Assembly: GCA_910586255.1 (NCBI GenBank)
Contig: CAJUHR010000008.1
Span: 1 to 64,000, forward strand
From: an uncultured Lachnospiraceae bacterium
Lineage (GTDB): Bacteria > Bacillota > Clostridia > Lachnospirales > Lachnospiraceae
Reading direction: 5' to 3'
Length of the DNA: 64,000 nt
Shown: positions 50,611-58,446 of the stretch, piece by piece
Layout of the letters: each line of letters begins with the position of its first letter
How positions within the stretch are numbered: position 1 is the stretch's first letter
Made by a program: the position numbers and the translations under genes
Notes under the pieces: generated by a model
Told to the model about the DNA's origin: nothing
Seen by the model: the letters and a program-made list of their open reading frames with translations, nothing else
The model's database searches: none

Positions 50611-51199
50611 ATGGCTGTTTTTGGCCACCATTGGGGTGATTTTGTGTATTCTGGCATTTCCGGCCGACAGGATAGGCCGAAGGAGTGAGGAGGAAAAGGG
50701 AAGGACTGACGCTTACTTTGACGCGGATCCAGGGCAGGAGGGACAGGAAACAAAAAACGGCGGGGAGGATGATTTGCGGCCAGTATCGGCTAAGGCCGGG
50801 GACAGCTATGAGGCGGCGTTAGAGAGACGGGTGCGGGAAATTCTGAAAAATGTGGACGGAGTCGGAGCGGTGGACGTGATGATTGTTCTGAAATCATCAT
50901 CGGAGAAGGTGGTCCATGTAGATGGCAGCAGCTCTCATTCCCTGACAGAGGAGCAGGACAGCGGCGGGGGAACCCGGAAAATCGAAAACCAGGAGCAGGA
51001 ACAGAGTACGGTCATGATATCCGGCAGCGGGGAAACGTCTCCCATTATAGAAAAGGAATTGTATCCGGAGCTGTCCGGTATCATTATCAGTGCCCAGGGA
51101 GGAGACAGTCCACAGGTTCAGTCAGAAATTTCTACTGCCATGGAAGCATTATTTGGCCTGCCCGCACATAAGATAAAAGTACTAAAGCGGGTGGAGTAA
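50576..51199 (+). CDS. spoIIIAG: Stage III sporulation protein AG
   Basis: A 207-residue single-pass protein that forms the large periplasmic ring of the feeding tube. TM helix about 14-30 (WLFLATIGVILCILAF), linker, then the ring-building domain with YEAALERRVREILKNVDGVGAVDVMIVL and the C-terminal VQSEISTAMEALFGLPAHKIKVLK. The beta-triangle insertion between them is Ser/Glu/Gln-rich. ATG 50576 is placed 4-5 nt after GGAGGAGG within the end of spoIIIAF (35-nt overlap). Confidence 0.93.
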   Translation: MWKFKSLKGKDKWLFLATIGVILCILAFPADRIGRRSEEEKGRTDAYFDADPGQEGQETKNGGEDDLRPVSAKAGDSYEAALERRVREILKNVDGVGAVDVMIVLKSSSEKVVHVDGSSSHSLTEEQDSGGGTRKIENQEQEQSTVMISGSGETSPIIEKELYPELSGIIISAQGGDSPQVQSEISTAMEALFGLPAHKIKVLKRVE

Positions 51200-51213
51200 A
51201 GGAGTGTTAGATT

Positions 51214-51999
51214 ATGAGAGAACGAAAATTAGGAATGAAGCTTAAGGAATCTAAGTCAAAGGATGGAAACATGAAAAAGCTGTTCCGCAGAAATCAGATC
51301 ATTATCACAACACTTGCCATTATGATTGCAGCGGCAGGGTATCTGAATTATGCGGGAAAGAAGGAGCTGGAGGCCAGCAGTGACGACATGGTGTATGAGG
51401 CAGGTCTGATGGAAATTTCCGATGAAGATCTCTTGCGGGAAAATCAGGCGGCCGGATATACCGGGGAGATTGAGGAGGCGGAATCCCTGGCAGAGGAAGA
51501 GTACCCGGTTTCGGCAGATGGACAGACCGAGGCGGGCGGGTATGCCGCAGGGGAGCAGTACGCGGAGATTGACAGCTGGGACGCGGGAGAGGACGCGGGA
51601 ATGGAAAATCCGGGAGAGGCAGTGCTTACCAGCGGGATGACGGTCTCGGATTACATAGCCAATGTACAGTTAAACCGGGAGCAGATTCGGGCCAAAAATA
51701 AAGAGACGCTCAATAATATTATAAATAATACCAATATTGAGGAGTCTGCCAAGCAGGAAGCGATTCAGAATATGATTGCAATGACAGCTGTGGCGGAAAA
51801 GGAAAACGCGGCGGAGACATTGCTGCAGGCAAAGGGCTTTTCGGATCCGGTGGTAAGTCTTACGGATGGCAAGGTGGACGTGGTGATCAATGCAACCACC
51901 ATCAGTGATCAGCAGCGGGCTCAGATCGAGGATATTGTCAAGAGAAAGACAGAGGTTTCGGCTGACGGGATTGTGATTACTCTGTTAAATTTGCAGTAG
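51214..51999 (+). CDS. spoIIIAH: Stage III sporulation protein AH
   Basis: A 261-residue single-pass protein that pairs with forespore SpoIIQ. TM anchor in RRNQIIITTLAIMIAAAGYLNYAG (about 25-48), an acidic/Gly linker (about 60-140) and the YscJ/FliF-like domain (about 150-261: LNREQIRAKNKETLNNIINN, AKGFSDPVVSLTDGKVDVVI, VKRKTEVSADGIVITLL). Start ATG 51214 has AAAGGAG; the ATG at 51271 (MKKLFRRNQ) also has AAGGATGG and matches the usual family N-terminus. Last gene of the operon; a GTTAC palindrome follows 3 nt after the stop. Confidence 0.94.
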   Translation: MRERKLGMKLKESKSKDGNMKKLFRRNQIIITTLAIMIAAAGYLNYAGKKELEASSDDMVYEAGLMEISDEDLLRENQAAGYTGEIEEAESLAEEEYPVSADGQTEAGGYAAGEQYAEIDSWDAGEDAGMENPGEAVLTSGMTVSDYIANVQLNREQIRAKNKETLNNIINNTNIEESAKQEAIQNMIAMTAVAEKENAAETLLQAKGFSDPVVSLTDGKVDVVINATTISDQQRAQIEDIVKRKTEVSADGIVITLLNLQ

Positions 52000-52002
52000 G
52001 TT

Positions 52003-52038
52003 GTTACTTACTGTTCACAGATACCCTGTGAACGTAAC
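52003..52038. repeat. GTTAC/GTAAC palindrome after spoIIIAH
   Basis: GTTAC-TTACTGTTCACAG-ATAC-CCTGTGAAC-GTAAC, nearly the same hairpin as 1018-1049 and 11840-11871. It begins 4 nt after the spoIIIAH stop and may help end the operon's transcript. Confidence 0.7.
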
Positions 52039-52107
52039 AGCAGCTTTGCCACATACAAGCAGCAAACAAGAAAACCCAAAGATTCCCTATGCAAAAACAG
52101 CTTCATT

Positions 52108-52116
52108 TGTTATAAT
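52108..52116 (+). promoter_or_regulatory. Extended -10 promoter of the asp23 gene
   Basis: TGTTATAAT (TGn plus TATAAT at 52111-52116) inside a small palindrome TTGTTATAATAACA; no clear -35. About 100 nt before the start codon. Confidence 0.5.
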
Positions 52117-52218
52117 AACAGTAAGCGCCCGGCAAAAGGAGCGTCTGGGTGAACAGACTGCCGGGCTGTTAAGAGCAGCAATAGAAGCGAAGAAGAAATA
52201 CGTTAGGAGGTAGTTACG

Positions 52219-52614
52219 GTGGCAGAGCAAAAAAGCAAGGAAGAGAAAAATACCGGAAGGATATATGAGAAAAATTTGGCAGGAGAGGTGAAGATCGCAG
52301 ACGAGGTGGTGGCGATCATTGCAGGACTGGCAGCCACAGAGGTAGATGGTGTGGATTCCATGGCAGGCAATATTACCAATGAGCTGGTCGGAAAGCTGGG
52401 AATGAAAAACCTGTCAAAGGGAGTCAAGGTGGATGTGACAGAGGAGCATGTGTCTGTGGATCTGTCTCTGAACATTAAGTATGGATATAACATTCCGCAG
52501 GTCAGCGAGAAGGTTCAGGAAAAGGTGAGAGCCGCCATAGAGAACATGACCGGACTGACCGTGCTGGATGTGAATATTAAGATTGCAGGAGTCAATCTGG
52601 CAGAGGAAAAGTGA
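52219..52614 (+). CDS. Asp23/Gls24 family envelope stress protein
   Basis: A 131-residue protein with the Asp23 core: GEVKIADEVVAIIAGLAATEVDGVDSMAG, GVKVDVTEEHVSVDLSLNIKYGYNIP and VQEKVRAAIENMTGLTVLDVNIKIAGV. In Lactobacillales and staphylococci these proteins line the inner membrane and respond to alkaline or envelope stress; in clostridia this copy usually lies near spoIIIA and nusB/xseA, as here beside spoIIIA. Start is GTG 52219 with TTAGGAGG upstream. An intrinsic terminator follows. Confidence 0.92.
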   Translation: MAEQKSKEEKNTGRIYEKNLAGEVKIADEVVAIIAGLAATEVDGVDSMAGNITNELVGKLGMKNLSKGVKVDVTEEHVSVDLSLNIKYGYNIPQVSEKVQEKVRAAIENMTGLTVLDVNIKIAGVNLAEEK

Positions 52615-52680
52615 GGCTGTCCGGGAAAGCGGAGGATTTTGGCCTCTGCGGTGAAGGCGCCTGTTCGGTAAGGATTTTTA

Positions 52681-52715
52681 CGGGAAAAGGCCTCTTTCAA
52701 GGAGGCCTTTTCCCG
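52681..52715. terminator. Bidirectional terminator between asp23 and the YdcZ gene
   Basis: Fourteen-base-pair stem CGGGAAAAGGCCTC/GAGGCCTTTTCCCG (52681-52694, 52702-52715), 7-nt loop. T-rich part lies within the stem on both strands; sits between convergent genes. Confidence 0.8.
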
Positions 52716-52734
52716 GTTGGAGGGCATGTGCAGG

Positions 52735-53169
52735 TCAGGAGCCCCAGCGGAATACGATGATTCCGGCTATAGCGATAGCAGCACCGATCAGTTTTTTCCA
52801 TTCAAACGGCGATTTTTCTACGCCGAAGATCCCGAAAAGTTCAATTACGTAGGCTACAAGGATCTGGGTAACCACGATCAAAAGTGTTGCCTTGGCAGGA
52901 CCAAGCCCGTCCATGCTTTTTATGACAGTAAAGGTTATAAAAGCGCCAATCAGTCCCCCTAACAGCATATACCAGGGGCGCACCTCAAGGATGGCGCCGA
53001 TGGGACTTTTGTCAGCGAAGAACCAGAGAACAATGCAGGTGAGAAATGCAGTCAGCTGAACCCAGCCGGCGGCAACCCAGATGCCGGTTTGCTTGGTGGC
53101 CTCCGTGTTTAAGACACCCTGGATGCTCATCAGGGCGCCAGAGAGGAGAGCGATTAGGAATCCCCACAT
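52735..53169 (-). CDS. DMT superfamily transporter, YdcZ/DUF606 type
   Basis: A 144-residue five-helix membrane protein. WGFLIALLSGALMSIQGVLNTE, RPWYMLLGGLIGAFITFTVIKSMDGLGPAKATLLIVVTQILVAYVIELFG match the half-size DUF606 family of the drug/metabolite transporters, which work as dimers. Substrate unknown. ATG 53169 has AGGAGG 7-8 nt upstream; a longer frame adds 31 hydrophilic residues and is rejected. Monocistronic on the minus strand. Confidence 0.87.
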   Translation of the reverse strand: MWGFLIALLSGALMSIQGVLNTEATKQTGIWVAAGWVQLTAFLTCIVLWFFADKSPIGAILEVRPWYMLLGGLIGAFITFTVIKSMDGLGPAKATLLIVVTQILVAYVIELFGIFGVEKSPFEWKKLIGAAIAIAGIIVFRWGS

Positions 53170-53264
53170 GTGATGTACCTCCTGTATTTTTTTGTTTGAT
53201 GAGGTTAGGGTTTCCAGGTTTCTGAAAAATATGAGTGTTGGGTAATACGGGGGGTTTTTCAAAA

Positions 53265-53299
53265 AGGTACGCCTCCCTCCCCTCTTCCATGGCGTACCT
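53265..53299. repeat. GGTACGCC hairpin
   Basis: Nine-base-pair arms AGGTACGCC/GGCGTACCT (53265-53273, 53291-53299), pyrimidine-rich 17-nt loop. The string AAAAGGTACGCC also occurs at the left edge of the 40-bp inverted repeat (12002-12013), so the two elements may be related. Confidence 0.5.
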
Positions 53300-53347
53300 A
53301 TTGGATTACAAAAAGCTTGCGTTTACCGTGATATTGTGGGGATGGGG

Positions 53348-53376
53348 TGGACAGATGGGGTGGGGTGGAATATAAT
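53348..53376 (+). promoter_or_regulatory. Sigma-A promoter of the maf gene
   Basis: TGGACA (53348-53353), 17-nt G-rich spacer, TATAAT (53371-53376), 27 nt before the start codon. Confidence 0.65.
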
Positions 53377-53403
53377 GGGGGAGTTGAGATAAGGAGGAGT
53401 AGG

Positions 53404-54102
53404 ATGAGAGGAGTCCGGGTTGTTTTGGCATCAGCATCGCCCAGGAGGAGGGAGCTTTTGATGCAGGTTGGGTTTGAGCCGGTGGTCATGCCCAGCCATG
53501 TGGAGGAAGTGGTAAAGAGCAGGGAGCCGGATGTGGTGGTGAGGGATTTATCTTCCAGGAAGGCGGAGGATGTGGCAGGGAGATGGATGGCGGGGGAAAG
53601 GCTGGAAGTGGATGGGGAGGGAGTCGAGGGGCTTTATGATGGAAGGGAGAAGGAGAAGCCGGGGAAAAAAGAGAAAGAGAAGGATGACACAAAAGGGTCA
53701 GAGAGAGTGGTGGTGATTGGGGCGGATACGGTGGTGGCTGTGGATGGGCGGATTTTGGGAAAGCCGGGGAGCAGGAGAGAGGCAGAGGAGATGATCGGGC
53801 TTTTGCAGGGACGGGAGCATCAGGTTTATACAGGGGTGGCTATGATTTTTGGGGATACGGGGGAGAGGGTGGTTTTTTCGGAGAAAACCGATGTTTTTGT
53901 GTATCCCATGAGCAGAAATCAGATCGGAGCGTATGTGGATACAGGGGAGCCGATGGATAAGGCCGGGGCCTATGGGATACAGGGGGTCTTTGCTGCCTAT
54001 ATCCGCGGGATTGAGGGAGATTATAACAATGTGGTGGGTCTGCCGGTGGGGCGGGTGTGCCAGGAGCTGATGGCCAGGGACATTTGTTTAGAAGGACTCT
54101 GA
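53404..54102 (+). CDS. maf: Maf family nucleoside triphosphate pyrophosphatase, with insertion
   Basis: A 232-residue house-cleaning nucleotide pyrophosphatase. The N-terminal VVLASASPRRRELLMQVGF, VVVIGADTVVAVDGRILGKP and VYTGVAMIF with the late AGAYGIQGVFAAYI are diagnostic. It is about 40 residues longer than typical Maf (about 190) because of a Lys/Glu/Gly-rich insertion (about residues 65-100) between the SSRKAEDVA helix and the VVVIGADTV strand. The insertion DNA is purine-rich and repetitive. ATG 53404 has AAGGAGGAG upstream, inside an earlier frame that overlaps the promoter. Confidence 0.9.
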   Translation: MRGVRVVLASASPRRRELLMQVGFEPVVMPSHVEEVVKSREPDVVVRDLSSRKAEDVAGRWMAGERLEVDGEGVEGLYDGREKEKPGKKEKEKDDTKGSERVVVIGADTVVAVDGRILGKPGSRREAEEMIGLLQGREHQVYTGVAMIFGDTGERVVFSEKTDVFVYPMSRNQIGAYVDTGEPMDKAGAYGIQGVFAAYIRGIEGDYNNVVGLPVGRVCQELMARDICLEGL

Positions 54103-54304
54103 GGCTCATGGACCCATGGGAAGGGGTCCGGCAGGTGAAAGCGCCTTCCAGTGAGAGAGCGAGGTTTAAAGTTTTTTTATGAGGCAATACTGTCATAAAA
54201 AGGATATTGGCCGTTGCGGTTTTGGTTGGGGGAACTGCCAATAGAAATCTTGGAAGGAAGGGCAGCAGCAATGGTTCTATATGGGGCCGGCTGCAGGTGA
54301 CAGT

Positions 54305-55468
54305 ATGCGCGGAAAAAATTATATCAGCCGTTATCTTGAGGACTTGATACCGGTGGCTTTTGAGCTGGAGACGGCCAGTGAATTTACGGTGTTTGGCACA
54401 GGACCGGCCCAGTTTAAGGTGAAGCTGAAAAAGCAGATTCCCAAAAGAGAGCTGATGAGGAGCACCTCGCTGGCTCTGGGGGAGGCCTATATGCGGGGAG
54501 ATCTTGAGGTAAACCGGGATCTCTATGAGGTTTTGGAGATGCTTTTGGGAAGAATGGACCGTTTTCGGACAAGCCCGGCGGCCCTTCATGGCCTTAAGGG
54601 CGGCTCTTTGGAGAAGGAGAAGCAGAAAAAGGAGGTCTGCTCTCACTATGATATCGGAAATGATTTTTACCGGCTGTGGCTGGATGAGACTATGAGCTAT
54701 TCCTGCGGGTATTTCAAAAAAACAGGGAGTACCCTTTTTGAGGCTCAGGTGGCAAAGACGGATCATATTTTAAAGAAGCTGCAGCTGGAAATGGGTATGA
54801 CACTTTTGGACATTGGCTGCGGCTGGGGATTCCTTTTGATGCGGGCAGCGCGGCGTTACGGGGTGAAGGGTGTGGGCATCACTCTCAGCGAGGAGCAGTA
54901 CCGGCAGTTTTCCCGGGAGATCAAAGATCAGCATATGGAGGACCGGATTGAGGTTAAAAGGATGGATTACCGGGAGCTGGCTGACAGCAAAATGAAGTTT
55001 GACCGGGTGGTCAGTGTCGGGATGATGGAGCATGTGGGGCGGGGAAACTATGACGGGTTTTTGAGAAATGTGGCGGATGTGCTGGAGCCGGGAGGCCTTT
55101 TTTTGCTGCATTTTATCAGTGCGCTAAAGGAGCACGGAGGGGACCCGTTTATGCGGAAATATATCTTTCCCGGCGGGGTGATTCCCAGTCTGCGGGAAGT
55201 GGTGGATTTGCTGCCGGAGTATGATTTTTATACGTTGGATGTGGAGAGCCTGCGGCGCCATTATACCAGAACCTTGCTGTGCTGGAGGGAGAATTTCACA
55301 GGGCACAGAGAGGAGATTGAGGCCCGGCACGGGGAGGAGTTTGCCCGGATGTGGGAGCTGTATCTGGCGTCCTGCGCCGCCTCCTTTCAAAACGGGGTGG
55401 TGGATCTGCACCAGATTCTCCTGTCTAAGGGGGTAAATAATGAGCTGCCCATGGTGAGGGCGGTGTAG
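54305..55468 (+). CDS. Cyclopropane-fatty-acyl-phospholipid synthase-like methyltransferase
   Basis: A 387-residue enzyme of the CFA/mycolic-acid methyltransferase family. N-terminal lipid-binding part (LALGEAYMRGDLEVNRDLYEVLEML), then KKEVCSHYDIGNDFYRLWLDETMSYSCGYF, SAM motif LLDIGCGWGFLLMRAA, GITLSEEQY and RVVSVGMMEHVGRGNY, plus the catalytic bicarbonate-site residues in HFISAL. It puts methylene across double bonds of membrane lipids. The start is uncertain: ATG 54305 (AGGTGA upstream, close spacing) or ATG 54281. Upstream 54103-54280 has no clear terminator or promoter. Confidence 0.88.
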   Translation: MRGKNYISRYLEDLIPVAFELETASEFTVFGTGPAQFKVKLKKQIPKRELMRSTSLALGEAYMRGDLEVNRDLYEVLEMLLGRMDRFRTSPAALHGLKGGSLEKEKQKKEVCSHYDIGNDFYRLWLDETMSYSCGYFKKTGSTLFEAQVAKTDHILKKLQLEMGMTLLDIGCGWGFLLMRAARRYGVKGVGITLSEEQYRQFSREIKDQHMEDRIEVKRMDYRELADSKMKFDRVVSVGMMEHVGRGNYDGFLRNVADVLEPGGLFLLHFISALKEHGGDPFMRKYIFPGGVIPSLREVVDLLPEYDFYTLDVESLRRHYTRTLLCWRENFTGHREEIEARHGEEFARMWELYLASCAASFQNGVVDLHQILLSKGVNNELPMVRAV

Positions 55469-55482
55469 GGAAAGGAAGCAAT

Positions 55483-57321
55483 GTGAATAAACATGAGATT
55501 TTGAAGAAATATTTTGGATACGATACCTTTCGGAATGCGCAGGAGGCACTCATTGACAATATTCTGGAAGGAAAGGATACACTGGGTATCATGCCCACCG
55601 GCGCCGGGAAATCCCTGTGCTATCAGATACCGGCTCTCATGATGGAGGGGATTACCCTGGTGATCTCCCCCCTTATTTCTCTGATGAAGGATCAGGTGGG
55701 GAGCTTAAATCAGGCGGGGATTCACGCTGCCTTTTTGAACAGCTCTCTGACTGTGAACCAATATTATAAGGCCCTTGCCTTCGCCGGACAGGGGCGGTAT
55801 CCCATCATCTATGTGGCGCCGGAGCGGCTGGTGACGAAGGAATTTCTTGACTTTGCCCTTCACGTCAATATTGCCATGGTGGCTGTGGACGAAGCCCACT
55901 GCGTTTCCCAGTGGGGACAGGATTTCAGGCCCAGCTACTTAAAAATCATGGATTTTATTGAAAAGCTGCCCAGACGGCCCATTGTAAGCGCCTTTACGGC
56001 CACGGCCACAAAGGAGGTCAGGGATGATATCATTGATATTTTGCAGCTGCACAGTCCTATGGTAATTACCACAGGCTTTGACCGGAATAATCTGTATTTT
56101 GGCGTTATGAACGCTAAGGATCGGTATGGGGCCATAAGGAATTATCTGGAAACACACAGAAGAGACAGCGGTATTATTTACTGTCTGACCAGAAAGCAGG
56201 TGGAGGAGGTCTGTGAGCGGCTCATAAAGGACGGGTTTTCGGTGACCAGATATCACGCGGGCTTAAGCGATGAGGAGAGGCGGAAAAATCAGGATAATTT
56301 TATCTATGACAGGGTGCCGATAATAGTGGCCACATCGGCCTTTGGAATGGGGATTGACAAAAACAGCGTGCGGTTTGTCTTACATTACGGCATGCCCAAA
56401 AATATAGAATCCTATTATCAGGAGGCCGGCAGGGCCGGCCGTGACGGGGAGCCGGCAGAGTGTATTCTGTATTACAGCAGCAGGGATGTGATTACCAACC
56501 AATTGTTTATTGACAACAATCAGGACAATAGGGAGCTAGACGAGGTGACCAGAGCCATTGTCAGGGAGAGGGACAAAGAGCGATTGAAGAAAATGACCTT
56601 TTACTGCTTTACCAATGAGTGCCTGAGAGATTACATATTAAAATATTTCGGGGAATACGGCAGTAATTACTGCGGAAATTGCTCCAACTGTCTTACCCAG
56701 TTTGAGCAGGCGGACGTGACGGAGATTGCCCGGGCATTGATCGGGTGTGTGAAAAGCAGCAGGCAAAGGTATGGGACAACCGTGATCATTGATACGCTTC
56801 ACGGGGCAAACACGGCCAAAATCAAAAATTACCGGATGAATGAAAATCCTTATTACGGCCTGTTAAGCAAGGTGCCCGCATACCGAATCCGACAGGTGCT
56901 CAACCACCTGCAGATGGAGGAGTATCTGCTGGTGACAAGTGACGATTATGCGGTTGTGAAGCTGACGGCCAAATCCGGCCAGGTTATGGAGGACGGCGGA
57001 CAGATCCTCATGAAGCTGGCGAAGGAAACGGGCAGACAGGCAAGGGAAGCGCGGGATAGGGACAAGAAAAGGAAGAAGAGCTCCTTCAGTCAGGATTTGT
57101 TTACGGAGAAGGAGGAAGGTCTGTTTGAAAAGCTGCGGACTCTCAGGCTGGAGATTGCAAGGGAGGAAAAGGTGCCTCCCTACATTGTGTTCTCTGATAA
57201 GACCCTGGCTCATATGTGTGTGGTAAAGCCTAAGACAAAGGAGGAGATGCTTGGCGTGTCCGGGGTGGGAGAGTTTAAGTTTGAAAAATACGGGGAGAGG
57301 TTTTTGAAATGTTTGCTTTGA
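55483..57321 (+). CDS. recQ: ATP-dependent DNA helicase RecQ
   Basis: A 612-residue 3'-5' helicase. Motif 0 FGYDTFRNAQEALI, Walker A MPTGAGKSLCYQIP, DEAH box VDEAHCVSQWGQDFR, motif VI QEAGRAGRDGEPAE; RQC zinc site CFTNECLRDYILKYFGEYGSNYCGNCSNC and winged helix; C-terminal HRDC domain (about 535-612). Complete three-domain RecQ. GTG 55483 follows AAAGGAAG and lies 14 nt after the CFA-type gene, so the two may share a transcript. Confidence 0.95.
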   Translation: MNKHEILKKYFGYDTFRNAQEALIDNILEGKDTLGIMPTGAGKSLCYQIPALMMEGITLVISPLISLMKDQVGSLNQAGIHAAFLNSSLTVNQYYKALAFAGQGRYPIIYVAPERLVTKEFLDFALHVNIAMVAVDEAHCVSQWGQDFRPSYLKIMDFIEKLPRRPIVSAFTATATKEVRDDIIDILQLHSPMVITTGFDRNNLYFGVMNAKDRYGAIRNYLETHRRDSGIIYCLTRKQVEEVCERLIKDGFSVTRYHAGLSDEERRKNQDNFIYDRVPIIVATSAFGMGIDKNSVRFVLHYGMPKNIESYYQEAGRAGRDGEPAECILYYSSRDVITNQLFIDNNQDNRELDEVTRAIVRERDKERLKKMTFYCFTNECLRDYILKYFGEYGSNYCGNCSNCLTQFEQADVTEIARALIGCVKSSRQRYGTTVIIDTLHGANTAKIKNYRMNENPYYGLLSKVPAYRIRQVLNHLQMEEYLLVTSDDYAVVKLTAKSGQVMEDGGQILMKLAKETGRQAREARDRDKKRKKSSFSQDLFTEKEEGLFEKLRTLRLEIAREEKVPPYIVFSDKTLAHMCVVKPKTKEEMLGVSGVGEFKFEKYGERFLKCLL

Positions 57322-57346
57322 CTTTCTTTCCATAAAATGATATAAC
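57318..57346 (+). promoter_or_regulatory. Sigma-A promoter of the gntR gene
   Basis: TTGACT (57318-57323), 17-nt spacer, TATAAC (57341-57346), 47 nt before the start. Confidence 0.65.
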
Positions 57347-57392
57347 ATTAAGAGAAGAATTTATAACAAACACGGACAGAAGGATAGGCAAT

Positions 57393-58112
57393 ATGTTTAA
57401 ATATGAGATCATAGCAGAAGATATTCAGAAAAAGATACAGTCCAAAGAGTATCAGGCGGATGAGAAGCTTCCTCAGGAGCTGGAGCTGTGCAAGCAGTAT
57501 GACGCTTCCCGGATCACGATTCGTCAGGCATTGGATCTGCTGGTATACCGGGGACTGATTACCAGAAGGCGGGGAGACGGTACTTATGTAAAGGCTATGA
57601 CCGGGAAAGGGTCAGAGGCAGAGGACTTTGCAAAATCCCAGCAGTTCGGCGGCTTCAGCGGGGATATGAAGGGGAGGAAGGTCCGCTCTAAGGTACATGA
57701 GTTTTCTCTGTTGAAGGCTCCCGGGGAGGTATCGCAAAAGCTTCAGATCCCCAGGACAGCCTTTGTCTGCTATATTTGCCGCACCCGGTATGTGGACGGA
57801 GATCCCTATGTGGTGGAGTACACCTATATGCCCATAGATTTTATTACAGGGATTACGGAGGAGGTAGTACAGAATTCCATCTACGAATATATTGAGCATA
57901 CTCTGAAATTTAAGATCAAAAGCGCCCACCGGACAGTCCGGGCCGACATGCCCACCGATGAGGAGCGGGAATGGCTGCAGATAAGGGAAGGAATGATGCC
58001 CGTGCTGGAGGTGGAACAAACGGCGTATTTAGATGACGGCAGGATTTTTGAATATTCAAAATCCCGTCACAGGGCAGATCGGTTTGCCTTGCGTACAGTC
58101 AGTGTGCGGTAA
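57393..58112 (+). CDS. GntR-family regulator, HutC/UTRA type
   Basis: A 239-residue repressor. N-terminal winged helix (KIQSKEYQADEKLPQELELC, DASRITIRQALDLLVYRGLITRRRGDGTYV) and UTRA effector domain (about 90-235) with VVEYTYMPIDFITGI and a DGRIFEYSKSRHRADRF end. UTRA proteins of this type bind phosphosugars, fitting the beta-glucoside PTS operon that follows. It ends in its own terminator, and paired sites at 58380-58412 are candidate operators. Confidence 0.9.
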   Translation: MFKYEIIAEDIQKKIQSKEYQADEKLPQELELCKQYDASRITIRQALDLLVYRGLITRRRGDGTYVKAMTGKGSEAEDFAKSQQFGGFSGDMKGRKVRSKVHEFSLLKAPGEVSQKLQIPRTAFVCYICRTRYVDGDPYVVEYTYMPIDFITGITEEVVQNSIYEYIEHTLKFKIKSAHRTVRADMPTDEEREWLQIREGMMPVLEVEQTAYLDDGRIFEYSKSRHRADRFALRTVSVR

Positions 58113-58179
58113 CATATTGAAATTATGTGCCGGCAGATATTTTGTCGGCCGGATAAGGAAAACAGATTAGATGGTGAAA

Positions 58180-58216
58180 AAGGCCATGGAGCTGCGATCA
58201 GGCAGCCCATGGCCTT
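58180..58216 (+). terminator. Intrinsic terminator of gntR
   Basis: Stem AAGGCCATGG-a-GCTGC/GCAGC-CCATGGCCTT (58180-58195, 58202-58216) with one bulge, 6-nt loop, then ATTTT. Confidence 0.85.
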
Positions 58217-58339
58217 ATTTTAATTTCAAAATATACTTTGGCAGTATAAAATGCTTTTGGAAATTACATATTCACTATATTCGCGGAAGAGCTTACCATA
58301 AAAAATAATAAAATTATCTAAAAAATTCCTGAAACCCTA

Positions 58340-58367
58340 TTGGCAAATCATAAAAACATAATATAAT
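58340..58367 (+). promoter_or_regulatory. Sigma-A promoter of the GH1/PTS operon
   Basis: TTGGCA (58340-58345), 16-nt spacer, TATAAT (58362-58367). Start of transcription about 58374, just before the candidate operators. Confidence 0.7.
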
Positions 58368-58379
58368 AAAAAATATGTC

Positions 58380-58412
58380 ATAACAAATATATTTTAAGAC
58401 GTAACAAATATA
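58380..58412 (+). promoter_or_regulatory. Candidate GntR operator: paired AACAAATATA sites
   Basis: ATAACAAATATA (58380-58391) and GTAACAAATATA (58401-58412) are direct repeats 21 nt apart, two helical turns, immediately downstream of the -10. A protein bound here would block the promoter. The linked UTRA repressor is the obvious candidate; inference. Confidence 0.5.
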
Positions 58413-58446
58413 GGATGAATCTTTTTTTCAAAAGCAGGAGGGGAAA

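Larger units (their letters stand above)
58113..58446. other. 334-bp regulatory region between gntR and the GH1 gene
   Basis: Holds, in order, a GCCGGCAGATATTTTGTCGGC hairpin (about 58131-58151), the gntR terminator, an AT-rich stretch with no ORF, the operon promoter and the paired AACAAATATA sites. Confidence 0.6.

Noticed and set aside
52001..52213. 70-codon reading frame between spoIIIAH and asp23
   Set aside because: It overlaps the GTTAC palindrome and the asp23 promoter region, has no ribosome site, and reads as low-information sequence.
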